From JBHJGU01 sp050331475 (GTDB lineage Bacteria > Pseudomonadota > Alphaproteobacteria > Caulobacterales > Maricaulaceae): a stretch of 64,000 nt of DNA. The translations under genes and the position numbers were made by a program. Location of the stretch: assembly GCA_050331475.1 (NCBI GenBank), contig JBHJGU010000021.1, positions 1 to 64,000 on the forward strand. Direction: 5' to 3'. Under the pieces are notes generated by a model, which did no database searches, was not told the DNA's origin, and was given only the letters and a program-made list of their open reading frames with translations. Below, one piece after another: positions 20,783 through 29,052 of the stretch (positions are counted from its first letter, which is position 1; every line of letters begins with the position of its first letter).

Positions 20783-21355
20783 GTGTCCAGACCACAGTTT
20801 TGGTTGGTCGCGGGCCCAAATGGAGCAGGCAAGTCCACAATGTCTGCAACGATCAAGAAGCGATTTCCTGCGGTTCAAGTCATCGACCCAGACTATATCG
20901 CAGAAGAGATGACAGGCTCTTTTTCTTCGGTCGATCAAGAGCAGCTTGCGGCGGGCAAACGAGCGCTGTCGCTGGTCAAGCAATATATCGACGAAGGTAA
21001 ATCCTTCATCGTTGAATCCACGATTTCTGGAACAACTTACCTAAAGTTCGCTAATCAAGCGAGAGCAGATGGGTTCAGAACCACATTTATCTATGTTGGT
21101 TTGGACAGCGCCCAGCTTAGTGGAGAGCGAGTTTCTAAGCGTGTTGGCCTGGGTGGTCATGCAATACCGACCAATGACATAGCGAGGCGCTACCCTCGCT
21201 CCTTGGCGAATTTAAAGGCGCATATTAAAGCCTTTGAAAGTGCTCATATCTACGACAATAGCCAGCGATACCAATGGGTAGCTGATTACCGTAATGGAAT
21301 GATTCATAAAGCGTCACAAGCCATGCCCCAGTGGATTAAACAATATTTGCCTTAA
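20783..21355 (+). CDS. Zeta toxin-family kinase
   Basis: A 190-residue P-loop kinase. Walker A GPNGAGKST is at residues 11-19. VIDPDYIAEEM, the ESTISGTTYL block and RVGLGGHAIPTNDIARRY with PRSLANL are typical of the bacterial zeta-toxin family, which phosphorylates UDP-N-acetyl sugars and stops wall synthesis. It starts with GTG after AAGGAA. Base composition and codon use are AT-richer than the neighbours, supporting recent arrival. All motifs look intact, so it is probably functional. Confidence 0.85.
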   Translation: MSRPQFWLVAGPNGAGKSTMSATIKKRFPAVQVIDPDYIAEEMTGSFSSVDQEQLAAGKRALSLVKQYIDEGKSFIVESTISGTTYLKFANQARADGFRTTFIYVGLDSAQLSGERVSKRVGLGGHAIPTNDIARRYPRSLANLKAHIKAFESAHIYDNSQRYQWVADYRNGMIHKASQAMPQWIKQYLP

Positions 21356-21357
21356 GG

Positions 21358-21497
21358 ATGACTGTGAAAGAACTGTTCATTACTCTGATTTCTGTTTTTA
21401 TCCTATAGAGTTGCTCTGACCATCAGGAGCCGAACAACCAACACGCCATCCAAAAATTTTAAAGCGAAGTCGATAATCTGAAGAAGCAGGTGGCGAC
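21358..21497 (+). pseudogene. Decayed small lipoprotein gene
   Basis: ATG at 21358 opens a lipoprotein-like signal, MTVKELFITLISVFIL, then an in-frame TAG. The same frame continues SCSDHQEPNNQHAIQKF with a lipobox-like Cys, meets TAA, and continues SEVDNLKKQVATR, a coiled-coil start. One frame holds the whole design with two nonsense codons, so this looks like a broken lipoprotein gene. It then runs into the truncated uvrC copy. The frame is short, so chance cannot be excluded. Confidence 0.45.
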
Positions 21498-21695
21498 ACG
21501 GCGGCAAGGGCCAGCTCTCGGTGGTGTTGGAAACCTTGGCGGATCTAGAGGCGGTGGACGGGGTCTCTAAAGCGTTGGCGGAAAAGATTGACGCCTGGTT
21601 TCGGGACGGATCATAGATCAGCGTCAGCGCGACGGAATACCGCGACCGACCCGGATGGAGCGCCTTGCGAGCCTGGGGTTGAGACAACTAAATTT
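21498..21695 (+). pseudogene. Internally deleted copy of the uvrC 3' end
   Basis: 21498-21546 matches uvrC 19948-19996, and 21537-21695 matches 20302-20460. The 315 bp between those two parts of uvrC are missing. The join is exactly at TGGCGGATCT, which occurs in uvrC at 19987-19996 and at 20302-20311, so a deletion between short direct repeats made it. The last codons remain readable (AVDGVSKALAEKIDAWFRD) and end in TAG. It is the right-hand flank of the toxin island. Confidence 0.9.
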
Positions 21696-21735
21696 CGAAC
21701 TTAGCAATCTGTTCATGATCCGAACAAGGTGTCTG

Positions 21736-22377
21736 ATGGATAAGTTAAACAGAAAACACTTGGCCCTGGATCCGCGGTTTCAAGCCGCCTGGGGTCTCAT
21801 GTTGTTCGCGGCTGTGTTTGTCGCGACTTATTTGCCCGCCCCTCTCAAAACGGAGAGTTTAGGCGTCGCACTGCTGTTGAGTTTACCCTTAGCCTATGGG
21901 TTTGCAGTTTTCCTCCCCACTGAAACCGATCAAATTCAAAATAAAAGTCCGAAAAACCGAACGAAAATATTGGAAGTTTTCTTCTTGTTGCAATGGCTGT
22001 TATTGTCTCAGACACTGTTCGATCGGGCGCCGACGAATTTATTTCAGGCCCTGGCGGGGGCTGCGCCGGTCGCTGTGCTGCTTGGTGTCGGGATCAGTTT
22101 TCGGGGCGAATTTGAGAACGCTCGACTACCCAAAGTCGATGTGCGGACGGTTGTCGGCTTTTTTACAACGGTTATGACCGCGTTATTATTCGCGAAGGCC
22201 GTGACCTTCGGCGAAGGGTTCAACGCCATAATCAGCTCCGCCATCCTTTGCCTGCCGCTCGCCGCCCTTTGCGGCTACATGTACGCCACTGGCATACGCG
22301 ATTGGCGGGCGTTGGAGCACGCGGATGCGGACGGCCGAGCGCGAGACCTTTCTGTGGACCCGCCCAACCCGGCTTGA
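21736..22377 (+). CDS. Polytopic membrane protein, unknown
   Basis: A 213-residue protein with about six hydrophobic segments (for example WGLMLFAAVFVATYLPAPL and LLLSLPLAYGFAVFLP). A charged loop near residue 75 (NKSPKNRTK) and an acidic C-terminal tail follow. I do not recognise the family. The ATG at 21736 is used; Met at 21715 is possible. It directly follows the uvrC remnant and overlaps the region before pgsA, so it may belong to the inserted segment or be an older neighbour of pgsA. Confidence 0.6.
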   Translation: MDKLNRKHLALDPRFQAAWGLMLFAAVFVATYLPAPLKTESLGVALLLSLPLAYGFAVFLPTETDQIQNKSPKNRTKILEVFFLLQWLLLSQTLFDRAPTNLFQALAGAAPVAVLLGVGISFRGEFENARLPKVDVRTVVGFFTTVMTALLFAKAVTFGEGFNAIISSAILCLPLAALCGYMYATGIRDWRALEHADADGRARDLSVDPPNPA

Positions 22378-22408
22378 CGGCGTTCGCACGGCGCGCCACA
22401 GGGCGGGG

Positions 22409-23035
22409 ATGCCCACACCCCGCCCCGCTCGCTTTGCTTGGTTGCCCAACGCCCTAACCTGGGCGCGTATCGGCCTCGCCCCGGTGGTGCTGGGCGCCTA
22501 TGCAGCCGCCCATGGCGGGCTCGACGGGTTGGTGCGCACGCCGGCGACTTGGCGGATTGGATGGCTTAGCCTGGCGGTGGGCGCCTTCGGGCTCGCAGCT
22601 CTGCTTGACGGTTTGGACGGCTGGTTGGCGCGCCGGCTGAGAGCGACCAGCGCGTTGGGCGCGGCGCTCGATCCCGCGGCGGACAAACTCTTGGCGCTTG
22701 CGGCCATGCTCGCTTTACTCAGCTTCGGGGCGAACGGGCTCTACGCCACCCATCTCTTAGCGCCGTGTTTCGTCATTCTGGCTCGAGATGGGCTCGTATC
22801 CGCCCTGCGCGCGCACACCGGATTTGCGGCCGCCCCCCCCTCCCGATTGGCGAAATGGAAAACGGCGGTGGAGTTTTTCAGCCTTGGCGGCTTGCTGGCC
22901 TCACCGCTCTTGGTGTTGGGCGCGGGGGGCGCGAGCCTGGCCCTGGGCGGGTTGGCGGGCTTGTGGCTCGCCGCGGGGCTCAGCGTGCTCACCGGGGTGA
23001 GTTATGCGCGCCACGCCCGCAGGCGGCCCGGCTGA
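22409..23035 (+). CDS. pgsA: CDP-alcohol phosphatidyltransferase, PgsA-like
   Basis: A 208-residue membrane enzyme. The full catalytic signature D-x2-DG-x2-AR-x8-G-x3-D-x3-D is present as DGLDGWLARR, then GAALDPAADK. N-terminal LPNALTWARIGLAPVVLG matches phosphatidylglycerophosphate synthases. It likely makes phosphatidylglycerol phosphate from CDP-diacylglycerol. The uvrC-pgsA pair is a standing alphaproteobacterial arrangement. The start at 22409 has GGGCGGGG upstream; the frame is open to 22325, inside the previous gene. Confidence 0.85.
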   Translation: MPTPRPARFAWLPNALTWARIGLAPVVLGAYAAAHGGLDGLVRTPATWRIGWLSLAVGAFGLAALLDGLDGWLARRLRATSALGAALDPAADKLLALAAMLALLSFGANGLYATHLLAPCFVILARDGLVSALRAHTGFAAAPPSRLAKWKTAVEFFSLGGLLASPLLVLGAGGASLALGGLAGLWLAAGLSVLTGVSYARHARRRPG

Positions 23036-23155
23036 GCAAGGCCGCCGATCTCGCCAATCAACACGCCCTCCGATGCGCGCTAGCTCTTAGCAGAGCGTAA
23101 TGGCGAGTTCAGTTTCAAAATTTATTCTGTTTTTATCGCCCAAGGTCTGACGCCA

Positions 23156-23170
23156 TTAACGCTCAACTAA
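23156..23170. promoter_or_regulatory. Possible CtrA-type box
   Basis: TTAA, seven bases, CTAA: one mismatch from the CtrA consensus TTAA-N7-TTAA, 74 bp before the chemoreceptor gene. Such near-matches are expected a few times by chance in a window this long, so this is only a candidate. Confidence 0.25.
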
Positions 23171-23243
23171 CACACCCGACCTAAAAGCTACGTCACGATA
23201 CGCAAAAGCGTACTAACGATAATATTGAGAAGGGCATGGCCTT

Positions 23244-24587
23244 ATGACCACGCACAACCTCCAGGACCGCCTCAATTTTCATCGCATTGACGCTGAGACG
23301 AAGGCGCGACTGCGGTCATTAAAGCCGTTCTTGTCTGACATTCTTCCCGCGGCGCTCGATGATTTTTATAAACATCTTCGCGCTTTTCCCCATGTTTGGG
23401 CGGTGTTTGACGGCGCAGTTGAACATGTAAAGTCGAAACAAATTCAACACTGGATGGTGATCGCTGACGCTCAGTTCGACTCCATCTATGTTGACTCTGT
23501 CACGCGTATTTGGACGACGCATGCAAAACTTGACTTAGACGCATCGTTTTTCATGGGCGGGTACTCGCTACTAACCTCCTATATCCAGCGCGCGATTGTC
23601 GAGCACTTCACACCGAAGGGCTGGCGAGCGGTGTTTGCCGCTAATCCAGCGGCCGACTACGTCGAGGCGATCAACCGTGCGGTTTTGCTAGATCTCGATT
23701 TCGCGGTCGAGATTTATAACAGCGCCAGCGAACAGACGCGGCACTCGGGCATTCAAGCCATCGCACAAACGTTCGAAGACAGCATTCTCAAGCTCACCGA
23801 AGAACTTGCCGCAGCCAGCGCCGCCTTGGAAGCCGGGGCGGACACCGTGCGTACGGCCATGAGCGACGCCAATCAAACAACCGCCAACGCCGCGGCGAGT
23901 GCGGAACAAGCCACCTCGAACGTCTCGGTGGTCGCCGCCGCCGCCGAACAAATGGGCGCTTCGGTGCGCGAGATCGCTACCCAAGTCTCCCACTCCGCGG
24001 ATATCGCCGGCAAGGCCGTGGCGCGCGCCGCTTCGGCGGGGGATACGATCACGTCTCTCTCGGAAGCGGCCTCCAAAATCGGCGACGTGGTCAGGTTGAT
24101 CTCCGATATCGCGGAGCAGACCAATCTGTTGGCGCTTAACGCGACGATCGAATCTGCGCGCGCGGGCGAAGCCGGCAAAGGCTTCGCGGTGGTCGCCCAA
24201 GAGGTGAAAACCTTGGCCGGTCAAACCGCCAAGGCCACCGAAGACATTGCTCAGCAAATCCAAGCCATGCAGGCGGCGACGAAAGACAGCGTTGAGGCGA
24301 TTGGCGCGATCCGCTCCACCATCGACGAGATCAACACGGTTGCCGTCAGCATCAACGCAGCGATTGAAGAACAAAGCGCCTCAACCCAGGAAATCGCGCG
24401 GAACACCCAAGAAGCCGCGACGGGCACCCAATCTGTTTCCGAAATCATCGCCGAAGCCAACGCCGCCTCGGACCGCGCCGACGGCGGCGCGCGTGAGGTC
24501 GGCGACACCGCGCAATCGCTGGCCACGCGCATCGCCAGCCTGCAGACTGAGGTTAGCCGCTTCCTGGAAAACCTTCGCGCCGCTTAG
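23244..24587 (+). CDS. Globin-coupled soluble chemoreceptor
   Basis: A 447-residue protein without membrane segments. Residues 1-165 are a protoglobin sensor domain. The likely proximal heme ligand is His69 in KQIQHW, followed by DAQFDSIYVDSVTRIW and FFMGGYSLL as in globin-coupled sensors. The remainder is a methyl-accepting signalling domain with the conserved hairpin tip SDIAEQTNLLALNATIESAR and FAVVAQEVKTLA. It should sense oxygen through heme and signal to CheA. It stands alone, with no che genes nearby. Confidence 0.9.
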   Translation: MTTHNLQDRLNFHRIDAETKARLRSLKPFLSDILPAALDDFYKHLRAFPHVWAVFDGAVEHVKSKQIQHWMVIADAQFDSIYVDSVTRIWTTHAKLDLDASFFMGGYSLLTSYIQRAIVEHFTPKGWRAVFAANPAADYVEAINRAVLLDLDFAVEIYNSASEQTRHSGIQAIAQTFEDSILKLTEELAAASAALEAGADTVRTAMSDANQTTANAAASAEQATSNVSVVAAAAEQMGASVREIATQVSHSADIAGKAVARAASAGDTITSLSEAASKIGDVVRLISDIAEQTNLLALNATIESARAGEAGKGFAVVAQEVKTLAGQTAKATEDIAQQIQAMQAATKDSVEAIGAIRSTIDEINTVAVSINAAIEEQSASTQEIARNTQEAATGTQSVSEIIAEANAASDRADGGAREVGDTAQSLATRIASLQTEVSRFLENLRAA

Positions 24588-24625
24588 GCGCTAAAACGCG
24601 AAAGTCGGACAGGCTCGGCCGCTGG

Positions 24626-25504
24626 TCAGCGGTCGAGCTTCCCGCGCACCAGAGCGTCATAGTCGGTGACCAGCGCCTCGGTGACGGCGCCGGGCGTGTA
24701 GCTCAGCCCCTTGATTTCGCGCACGGGGGTGACTTCGGCGGCTGTACCGGTGATGAAGCACTCTTCAAAGAACGGCAGTTCTGAAGGGTAGATGTCCCTC
24801 TCTATAATTTTGAACCCGCGTGCTTGCGCCAAATCCAAAACGGTCCGCCTTGTGATGCCTTCAAGAATGCATTCAGTCGTCGGCGTGTGCACCTCTTCGC
24901 CCCGGACAAAGAAAATGTGCGCACCAGTGCACTCCGCGACCCGGCCTTTGTAGTCATACATGAGCGCGTCGGCGTAACCTTCGGCCTCAGCCGCGTGCTT
25001 GGACAAGGTGCAGATCATATAGAGCCCCGCGGCTTTGGATTTGCACGGCGCGCTTTCGGGGGACGGGCGCTTCCAGTCCGCGATGGTCAGCCGAATACCG
25101 GCCATTTTGTCGGCGAAATAATCGCCCCAAGCCCAAATCGCCATCGCCAAATGCGTGGTGTTGTTTTGGGTCGAAACGCCCATTTCCTTCGCGCCGCGCC
25201 AGGCGAAACACCGCACATAGGCGCTTTGCAACCCAGAGCGGGCGAAGGTGTCGGCCTTGGCCGCTTCGATCTCCTCAAGCTCATACGGGATTTCAAAACC
25301 GAGCAGGTTCGCCGACTGAAGAAGCCGCTGGGAATGCTCGCGCGACTTAAAAATTACGCCGTCATAAGCGCGCTCGCCTTCAAACACGCAGCTTCCATAA
25401 TGCAGGCCATGGGTCAGCACGTGGATTTTGGCCTCACGCCAATCGACGGTTTCGCCGTCGAACCAAATCACCCCATCGCGGTCGTCATAGGGAACCAGCG
25501 CCAT
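24626..25504 (-). CDS. ilvE: Branched-chain amino-acid aminotransferase
   Basis: A 292-residue fold-type IV PLP enzyme. Visible signatures: LTHGLHYGSCVFEGERAY, SREHSQRLLQSANLLGF, CKSKAAGLYMICTLSKH, then EGITRRTVLDLA and FFEECFITGTAAEVTPV. It transaminates Leu, Ile and Val. ATG 25504 is preferred because GAGG lies five bases upstream; the Met at 25522 has no ribosome site. It is divergent from the response regulator gene. Confidence 0.93.
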   Translation of the reverse strand: MALVPYDDRDGVIWFDGETVDWREAKIHVLTHGLHYGSCVFEGERAYDGVIFKSREHSQRLLQSANLLGFEIPYELEEIEAAKADTFARSGLQSAYVRCFAWRGAKEMGVSTQNNTTHLAMAIWAWGDYFADKMAGIRLTIADWKRPSPESAPCKSKAAGLYMICTLSKHAAEAEGYADALMYDYKGRVAECTGAHIFFVRGEEVHTPTTECILEGITRRTVLDLAQARGFKIIERDIYPSELPFFEECFITGTAAEVTPVREIKGLSYTPGAVTEALVTDYDALVRGKLDR

Positions 25505-25668
25505 GCCTGCCTCTTTCTTCATTGTCGCCGGGGGGCGGCCAACCCGGCCGCGGCTTGTTTTTCCCGGCAAGGGGCCGCATTCTCACGAGGAAACAAGAGT
25601 GTCAACATGGCTCGGCAACCGGTTTTTACGTCAGTGACCGGCTTTCGCGCCCGCTTCGGAGACGGGGC

Positions 25669-26382
25669 GTGAACGCGGAGGCGGCCCATCTGCTCGTCGT
25701 TGACGACGACGACCGTATCCGCACGTTGCTTAAGCAGTTTTTATGTCGCGAAGGGTTTCGGGTTAGCGTCGCCGCGGACGCTTGCGGCGCTCGCGCTCTG
25801 CTCCAAGGCTTAGCCTTCGACCTGGTCGTGCTCGACGTGATGATGCCAGGTGAGGATGGATTGGCGCTCACGAATGCGTTGCGCGCGGACCCGGACACCA
25901 CAGACACCGCGATCATCCTCTTGACGGCCCGGGGCGAAGCCGACGCACGGATCGCCGGGTTAAGAGCTGGCGCGGACGATTACCTGCCCAAACCCTTCGA
26001 ACCCGAGGAATTGCTGTTGCGCATTCGTGCGGTGCTCAAACGCGCGGGAACCGCGCCGCTGATCGAATGCGTCGCCTTTGGGGCGTGTACCTATCGACTG
26101 GGCGCCCATGAACTGACCCGGGCGGGGGACAGCCTGCACCTAACCGAAGCCGAGGCGGCGTTGTTGAGCACGCTGGCGAGCCGACCCGGGGACGTGGTGG
26201 CGCGCGAGGATCTGCGCGGGCGCGGATCAGCCGCCCATGATCGCTCGATTGACGTCCAGGTGACCCGGCTGAGACGGAAGATCGAAGACGATCCGCGTTT
26301 GCCGCGCTTCCTGCAAACCGTGCGCGGCGAAGGCTACCGCCTGCTCGCTACCCCAACCGCGGGCGGTGACAGCTCTCGGTGA
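25669..26382 (+). CDS. OmpR-family response regulator
   Basis: A 237-residue protein. The receiver domain has the acidic pocket LLVVDDDDRI, the phosphorylated Asp in VVLDVMMPGEDG, then LLTARGE and DDYLPKPFEPEEL with the conserved Lys. The C-terminal winged helix ends DVQVTRLRRKIEDDPR and RGEGYRLLA. The GTG at 25669 (GGAG seven bases upstream) opens just before the receiver; the frame runs further back without support. It overlaps the kinase gene by GTGA. Confidence 0.9.
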   Translation: MNAEAAHLLVVDDDDRIRTLLKQFLCREGFRVSVAADACGARALLQGLAFDLVVLDVMMPGEDGLALTNALRADPDTTDTAIILLTARGEADARIAGLRAGADDYLPKPFEPEELLLRIRAVLKRAGTAPLIECVAFGACTYRLGAHELTRAGDSLHLTEAEAALLSTLASRPGDVVAREDLRGRGSAAHDRSIDVQVTRLRRKIEDDPRLPRFLQTVRGEGYRLLATPTAGGDSSR

Positions 26383-27734
26383 GCGATCGAAAGCGGAGAA
26401 ACGGGCGGGCGGACCCGGCGAAAGCCTCACCGCGTTGGGCGCTGCGAACTCCGCGCGGGTTGTTCGCACGCTCGCTGCTGATTGTGCTCACCCCCGTGAT
26501 CACCCTGCAACTCGCCGTCACGGCGGTGTTTTTTCTCTACCATTGGCGCTCGGTGACCGATCGGCTCGCCATCGGCGCGGCCGGCGACGTCGCCGGCGTG
26601 CTGGCGCTTTACCGGACCAAGCCGGATGATTTCGACGCGTTGCAAAGCTGGGCGAAATCCACACTCGGGCTTTCGGTGGTTTTGTGGCCTCAGGCGACCT
26701 TGCCCAAGGCTGATCGGCGGAACTTCTTCTCCGAAGTCGACCGAGCGGTGCGTCAGGCCGCGGACGCCAAGCTCGACGCGTCCCATTGGATCGACACCCG
26801 ACGCTACGCGGATTACGTCGACATCCGGGTGCAAGTGGAGGCAGGTGTTTTGCGCTTCGCGGTCCGCCGCGACCGGGTTTTGGTCACCACAGGGCACGTC
26901 TTTCTCGCCTGGGTCCTCGCGGCGACCGCGCTTTTGGCGACCATCAGCATTGCGTTTATGCGCAACCAAGTTCGCCCGATCCGGCGATTGGCCGAAGCGG
27001 CGGATCGGTTTGGACGTGGCCTCGAAGCGGACGCCTACAAACCGTCCGGCGCGCGAGAGGTGCGCCAAGCCGGGGCGGCGTTTTTGGACATGCGCGATCG
27101 GCTGAAACGCTATGTAGAGCAACGCACCGCCTTGCTCGCCAGTGTCAGCCATGATCTGCGCACACCGCTCACGCGGCTCAAACTGTCGCTATCGTTGATG
27201 CCGCCGTCCGAGGAGGTGACCGCCGCGCGCGCGGACCTTCAAGACATGGCCCATATGCTCGACGAATATCTGGCGTTCGCGCGCGGTGAAGCCGGAGAAA
27301 CCGTTCAGGAGGCGGATTTGGCGGCGCTGGTCGAAGCGGTGGCCGCTCCCTTCGCCCGCCCGGGCGCGAACATCACGCTTAAGCTCGACGCGCCCTTGCC
27401 AGTCCGGGTGCGCCCGCTGGCGATCAAACGGTGTTTGACGAACATTATCGACAACGCTCTGGCGTATGGCGAGCAGGTAGAAATCCGCGCGCGTCAGGTC
27501 GGGCCGCGCGTCGAAATCCTGGTGGATGACGACGGCCCCGGGTTGGCGCCGGAGCAGTATGAGCACGCCTTCACCCCATTTGCGCGCCTTGATCCCGCTC
27601 GCAGTCAAAACCGCAAAGGCGTGGGCCTCGGCTTGGCGATCGCCCGCGACGCCGCACGCGGCCATGGGGGCGAAGTGTCCTTAGCCCAAAGCCCATTAGG
27701 CGGGCTGCAAGTGCGCGTAGACCTGCCGGCCTAG
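26379..27734 (+). CDS. EnvZ-like sensor histidine kinase
   Basis: A 451-residue kinase. Membrane segments at about residues 29-53 and 168-190 bracket a periplasmic sensor region; a HAMP segment follows (RPIRRLAEAADRFGRG). The H-box is SVSHDLRTPLTRLKLSL, the N-box NIIDNALAYGE, and the G-boxes VDDDGPGLAP and GVGLGLAIARD. Coupled to the regulator by a 4-bp overlap. The stimulus is unknown. Its TAG stop is the left end of a dispersed palindrome. Confidence 0.9.
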   Translation: MSDRKRRNGRADPAKASPRWALRTPRGLFARSLLIVLTPVITLQLAVTAVFFLYHWRSVTDRLAIGAAGDVAGVLALYRTKPDDFDALQSWAKSTLGLSVVLWPQATLPKADRRNFFSEVDRAVRQAADAKLDASHWIDTRRYADYVDIRVQVEAGVLRFAVRRDRVLVTTGHVFLAWVLAATALLATISIAFMRNQVRPIRRLAEAADRFGRGLEADAYKPSGAREVRQAGAAFLDMRDRLKRYVEQRTALLASVSHDLRTPLTRLKLSLSLMPPSEEVTAARADLQDMAHMLDEYLAFARGEAGETVQEADLAALVEAVAAPFARPGANITLKLDAPLPVRVRPLAIKRCLTNIIDNALAYGEQVEIRARQVGPRVEILVDDDGPGLAPEQYEHAFTPFARLDPARSQNRKGVGLGLAIARDAARGHGGEVSLAQSPLGGLQVRVDLPA

Positions 27735-27772
27735 AGCCGCTTCTCGACTCGGATTAACTTGAAGCGGTTCTA
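27732..27772. repeat. Dispersed palindromic element, copy 1
   Basis: TAGAGCCGCTTC (27732-27743), 17-base middle, GAAGCGGTTCTA (27761-27772): 12-bp arms with one G-U-type mismatch. A near-identical copy is at 61022-61061. Its outer TAG is the stop of the kinase gene, and its outer CTA is the stop of the convergent TetR gene. It could also act as a bidirectional terminator. Confidence 0.85.
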
Positions 27773-28417
27773 GCCGCGGTCGTTAGCGGCCGCGCGGCGT
27801 CCGAAGCGGGCGCCCACCCGACGGAGTTGCCCACCAAACGTCTCTAAATCCGCAAGATCCCGATCCAACCGCGCTAAGGTCCGCGATTGAGCCCCGTCCT
27901 CGTCCTCCAACCAAGCTGCTTCAGCGCGATGTAAGACCCCGGCGAACACCGCCGCGCCCAGCCGGGACGGCCCACCTTCCCTGCCAATCTGGGCCGCGTC
28001 GAGCAACCAGCGCGCGGGCCGCGCCAAAGCGCGAAGTCGGCGCGCCCGATCCACTGTGGAGCGGCGCGCAAACCTCAGCAGCGACGCATAGGCCGGCCGG
28101 GTCTCCTCCATAAGATCGAACCGCGCCATCGCCGCCTCGAACGCGCGCTCGCGGGCGGTCAAGGCGGGGTCAAGGGCTTGGGCGGCGCTGTCGACCGCCG
28201 CCGCATCCAATCGCAGCCAGATACCCGCCGCCAAGTCCACGGTCGACCCGAACGCCGCATAGGCTTGGGAGGGCGGCGCACCGGCCGCCTCGGCCACATC
28301 GACCAGGCTGATCCGCGCCCAAGCGCACTCAGCCGACAGTGTGAGCCCCGCCGCGATACATCGATCATCGAGGGTCGGTTTCGGCTGATCCGCCGTATCG
28401 TGTGAAAGCTCCGCCAT
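27770..28417 (-). CDS. TetR-family regulator
   Basis: A 215-residue protein. The N-terminal helix-turn-helix is readable in ISLVDVAEAAGAPPSQAYAA (about residues 36-55) followed by FGSTVDLAAGIWLRL. The remainder is an alpha-helical ligand or dimer domain of unknown specificity. The turn lacks the usual YYHF, reading AYAAFG. It converges on the kinase gene; the stop codon sits in the palindromic repeat. Confidence 0.7.
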   Translation of the reverse strand: MAELSHDTADQPKPTLDDRCIAAGLTLSAECAWARISLVDVAEAAGAPPSQAYAAFGSTVDLAAGIWLRLDAAAVDSAAQALDPALTARERAFEAAMARFDLMEETRPAYASLLRFARRSTVDRARRLRALARPARWLLDAAQIGREGGPSRLGAAVFAGVLHRAEAAWLEDEDGAQSRTLARLDRDLADLETFGGQLRRVGARFGRRAAANDRG

Positions 28418-28463
28418 AGCCCTGAGACATGGCGCGGATCATCGCGCCTGCAAGTCGCTCCGG

Positions 28464-28964
28464 TTAGGCTTCGCCGGCGGTTTCGAACAGCGCGGCTTCA
28501 GCGGCTTCATGGGGGGTTTTCCCGCCCCAAACCAGGTAATTGAACGCAGGATGGAACCGCTCCCCCGCCTCGACCGCATGGGCGACGAAGTGGGCGATTT
28601 GCGCGGGGCTGGGCTGTTCGCCGTCGGGCAAAACCAGCGAATGACGATAGACGATCGCGCCGTCTTCGGCCCACACGTCGAAATGACCGATCCAAAGCCG
28701 CTCATTCAGGAGCGCAACGAGATCGCAAATGTCTGGGCGACGAGCTTTCGGCGCTTTCACGTCCAAACTCAAACAGACGTGAAGCATTTCCATATCCGGC
28801 TTCCAGGCGAACCAGATTTGGTGATCGCACCATTGCCCAGGAATCGCCATGTGGAGTTCACGGTCCTCCGTGCGCTCATAGACATATTGTTCGCCGATGA
28901 CGACTTGTTCGACCACATCCAGTGGGTCGAAATCCAAGTCCCGTTCAGACGTCATTAAATCCAT
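28464..28964 (-). CDS. YbjN-domain protein
   Basis: A 166-residue cytoplasmic protein. The YbjN core is visible: HMAIPGQWCDHQIWFAWKPD, then LHVCLSLDVKAPKARRPDIC, LLNERLWIGHFDVW and RHSLVLPDGEQPSP, ending EAGERFHPAFNYLVW. YbjN proteins resemble secretion chaperones and affect stress and motility in enterobacteria; in Alphaproteobacteria the role is open. It lies ahead of the UbiK gene, as often in this class. Confidence 0.85.
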   Translation of the reverse strand: MDLMTSERDLDFDPLDVVEQVVIGEQYVYERTEDRELHMAIPGQWCDHQIWFAWKPDMEMLHVCLSLDVKAPKARRPDICDLVALLNERLWIGHFDVWAEDGAIVYRHSLVLPDGEQPSPAQIAHFVAHAVEAGERFHPAFNYLVWGGKTPHEAAEAALFETAGEA

Positions 28965-29052
28965 AGCGCGATATCCACTGTGTTTGAGGACGAATCGAAA
29001 CCGACGCCAAAACCATAGGCGGGCTGTTCAGCGAGTCGCAATGATTCGTCGA

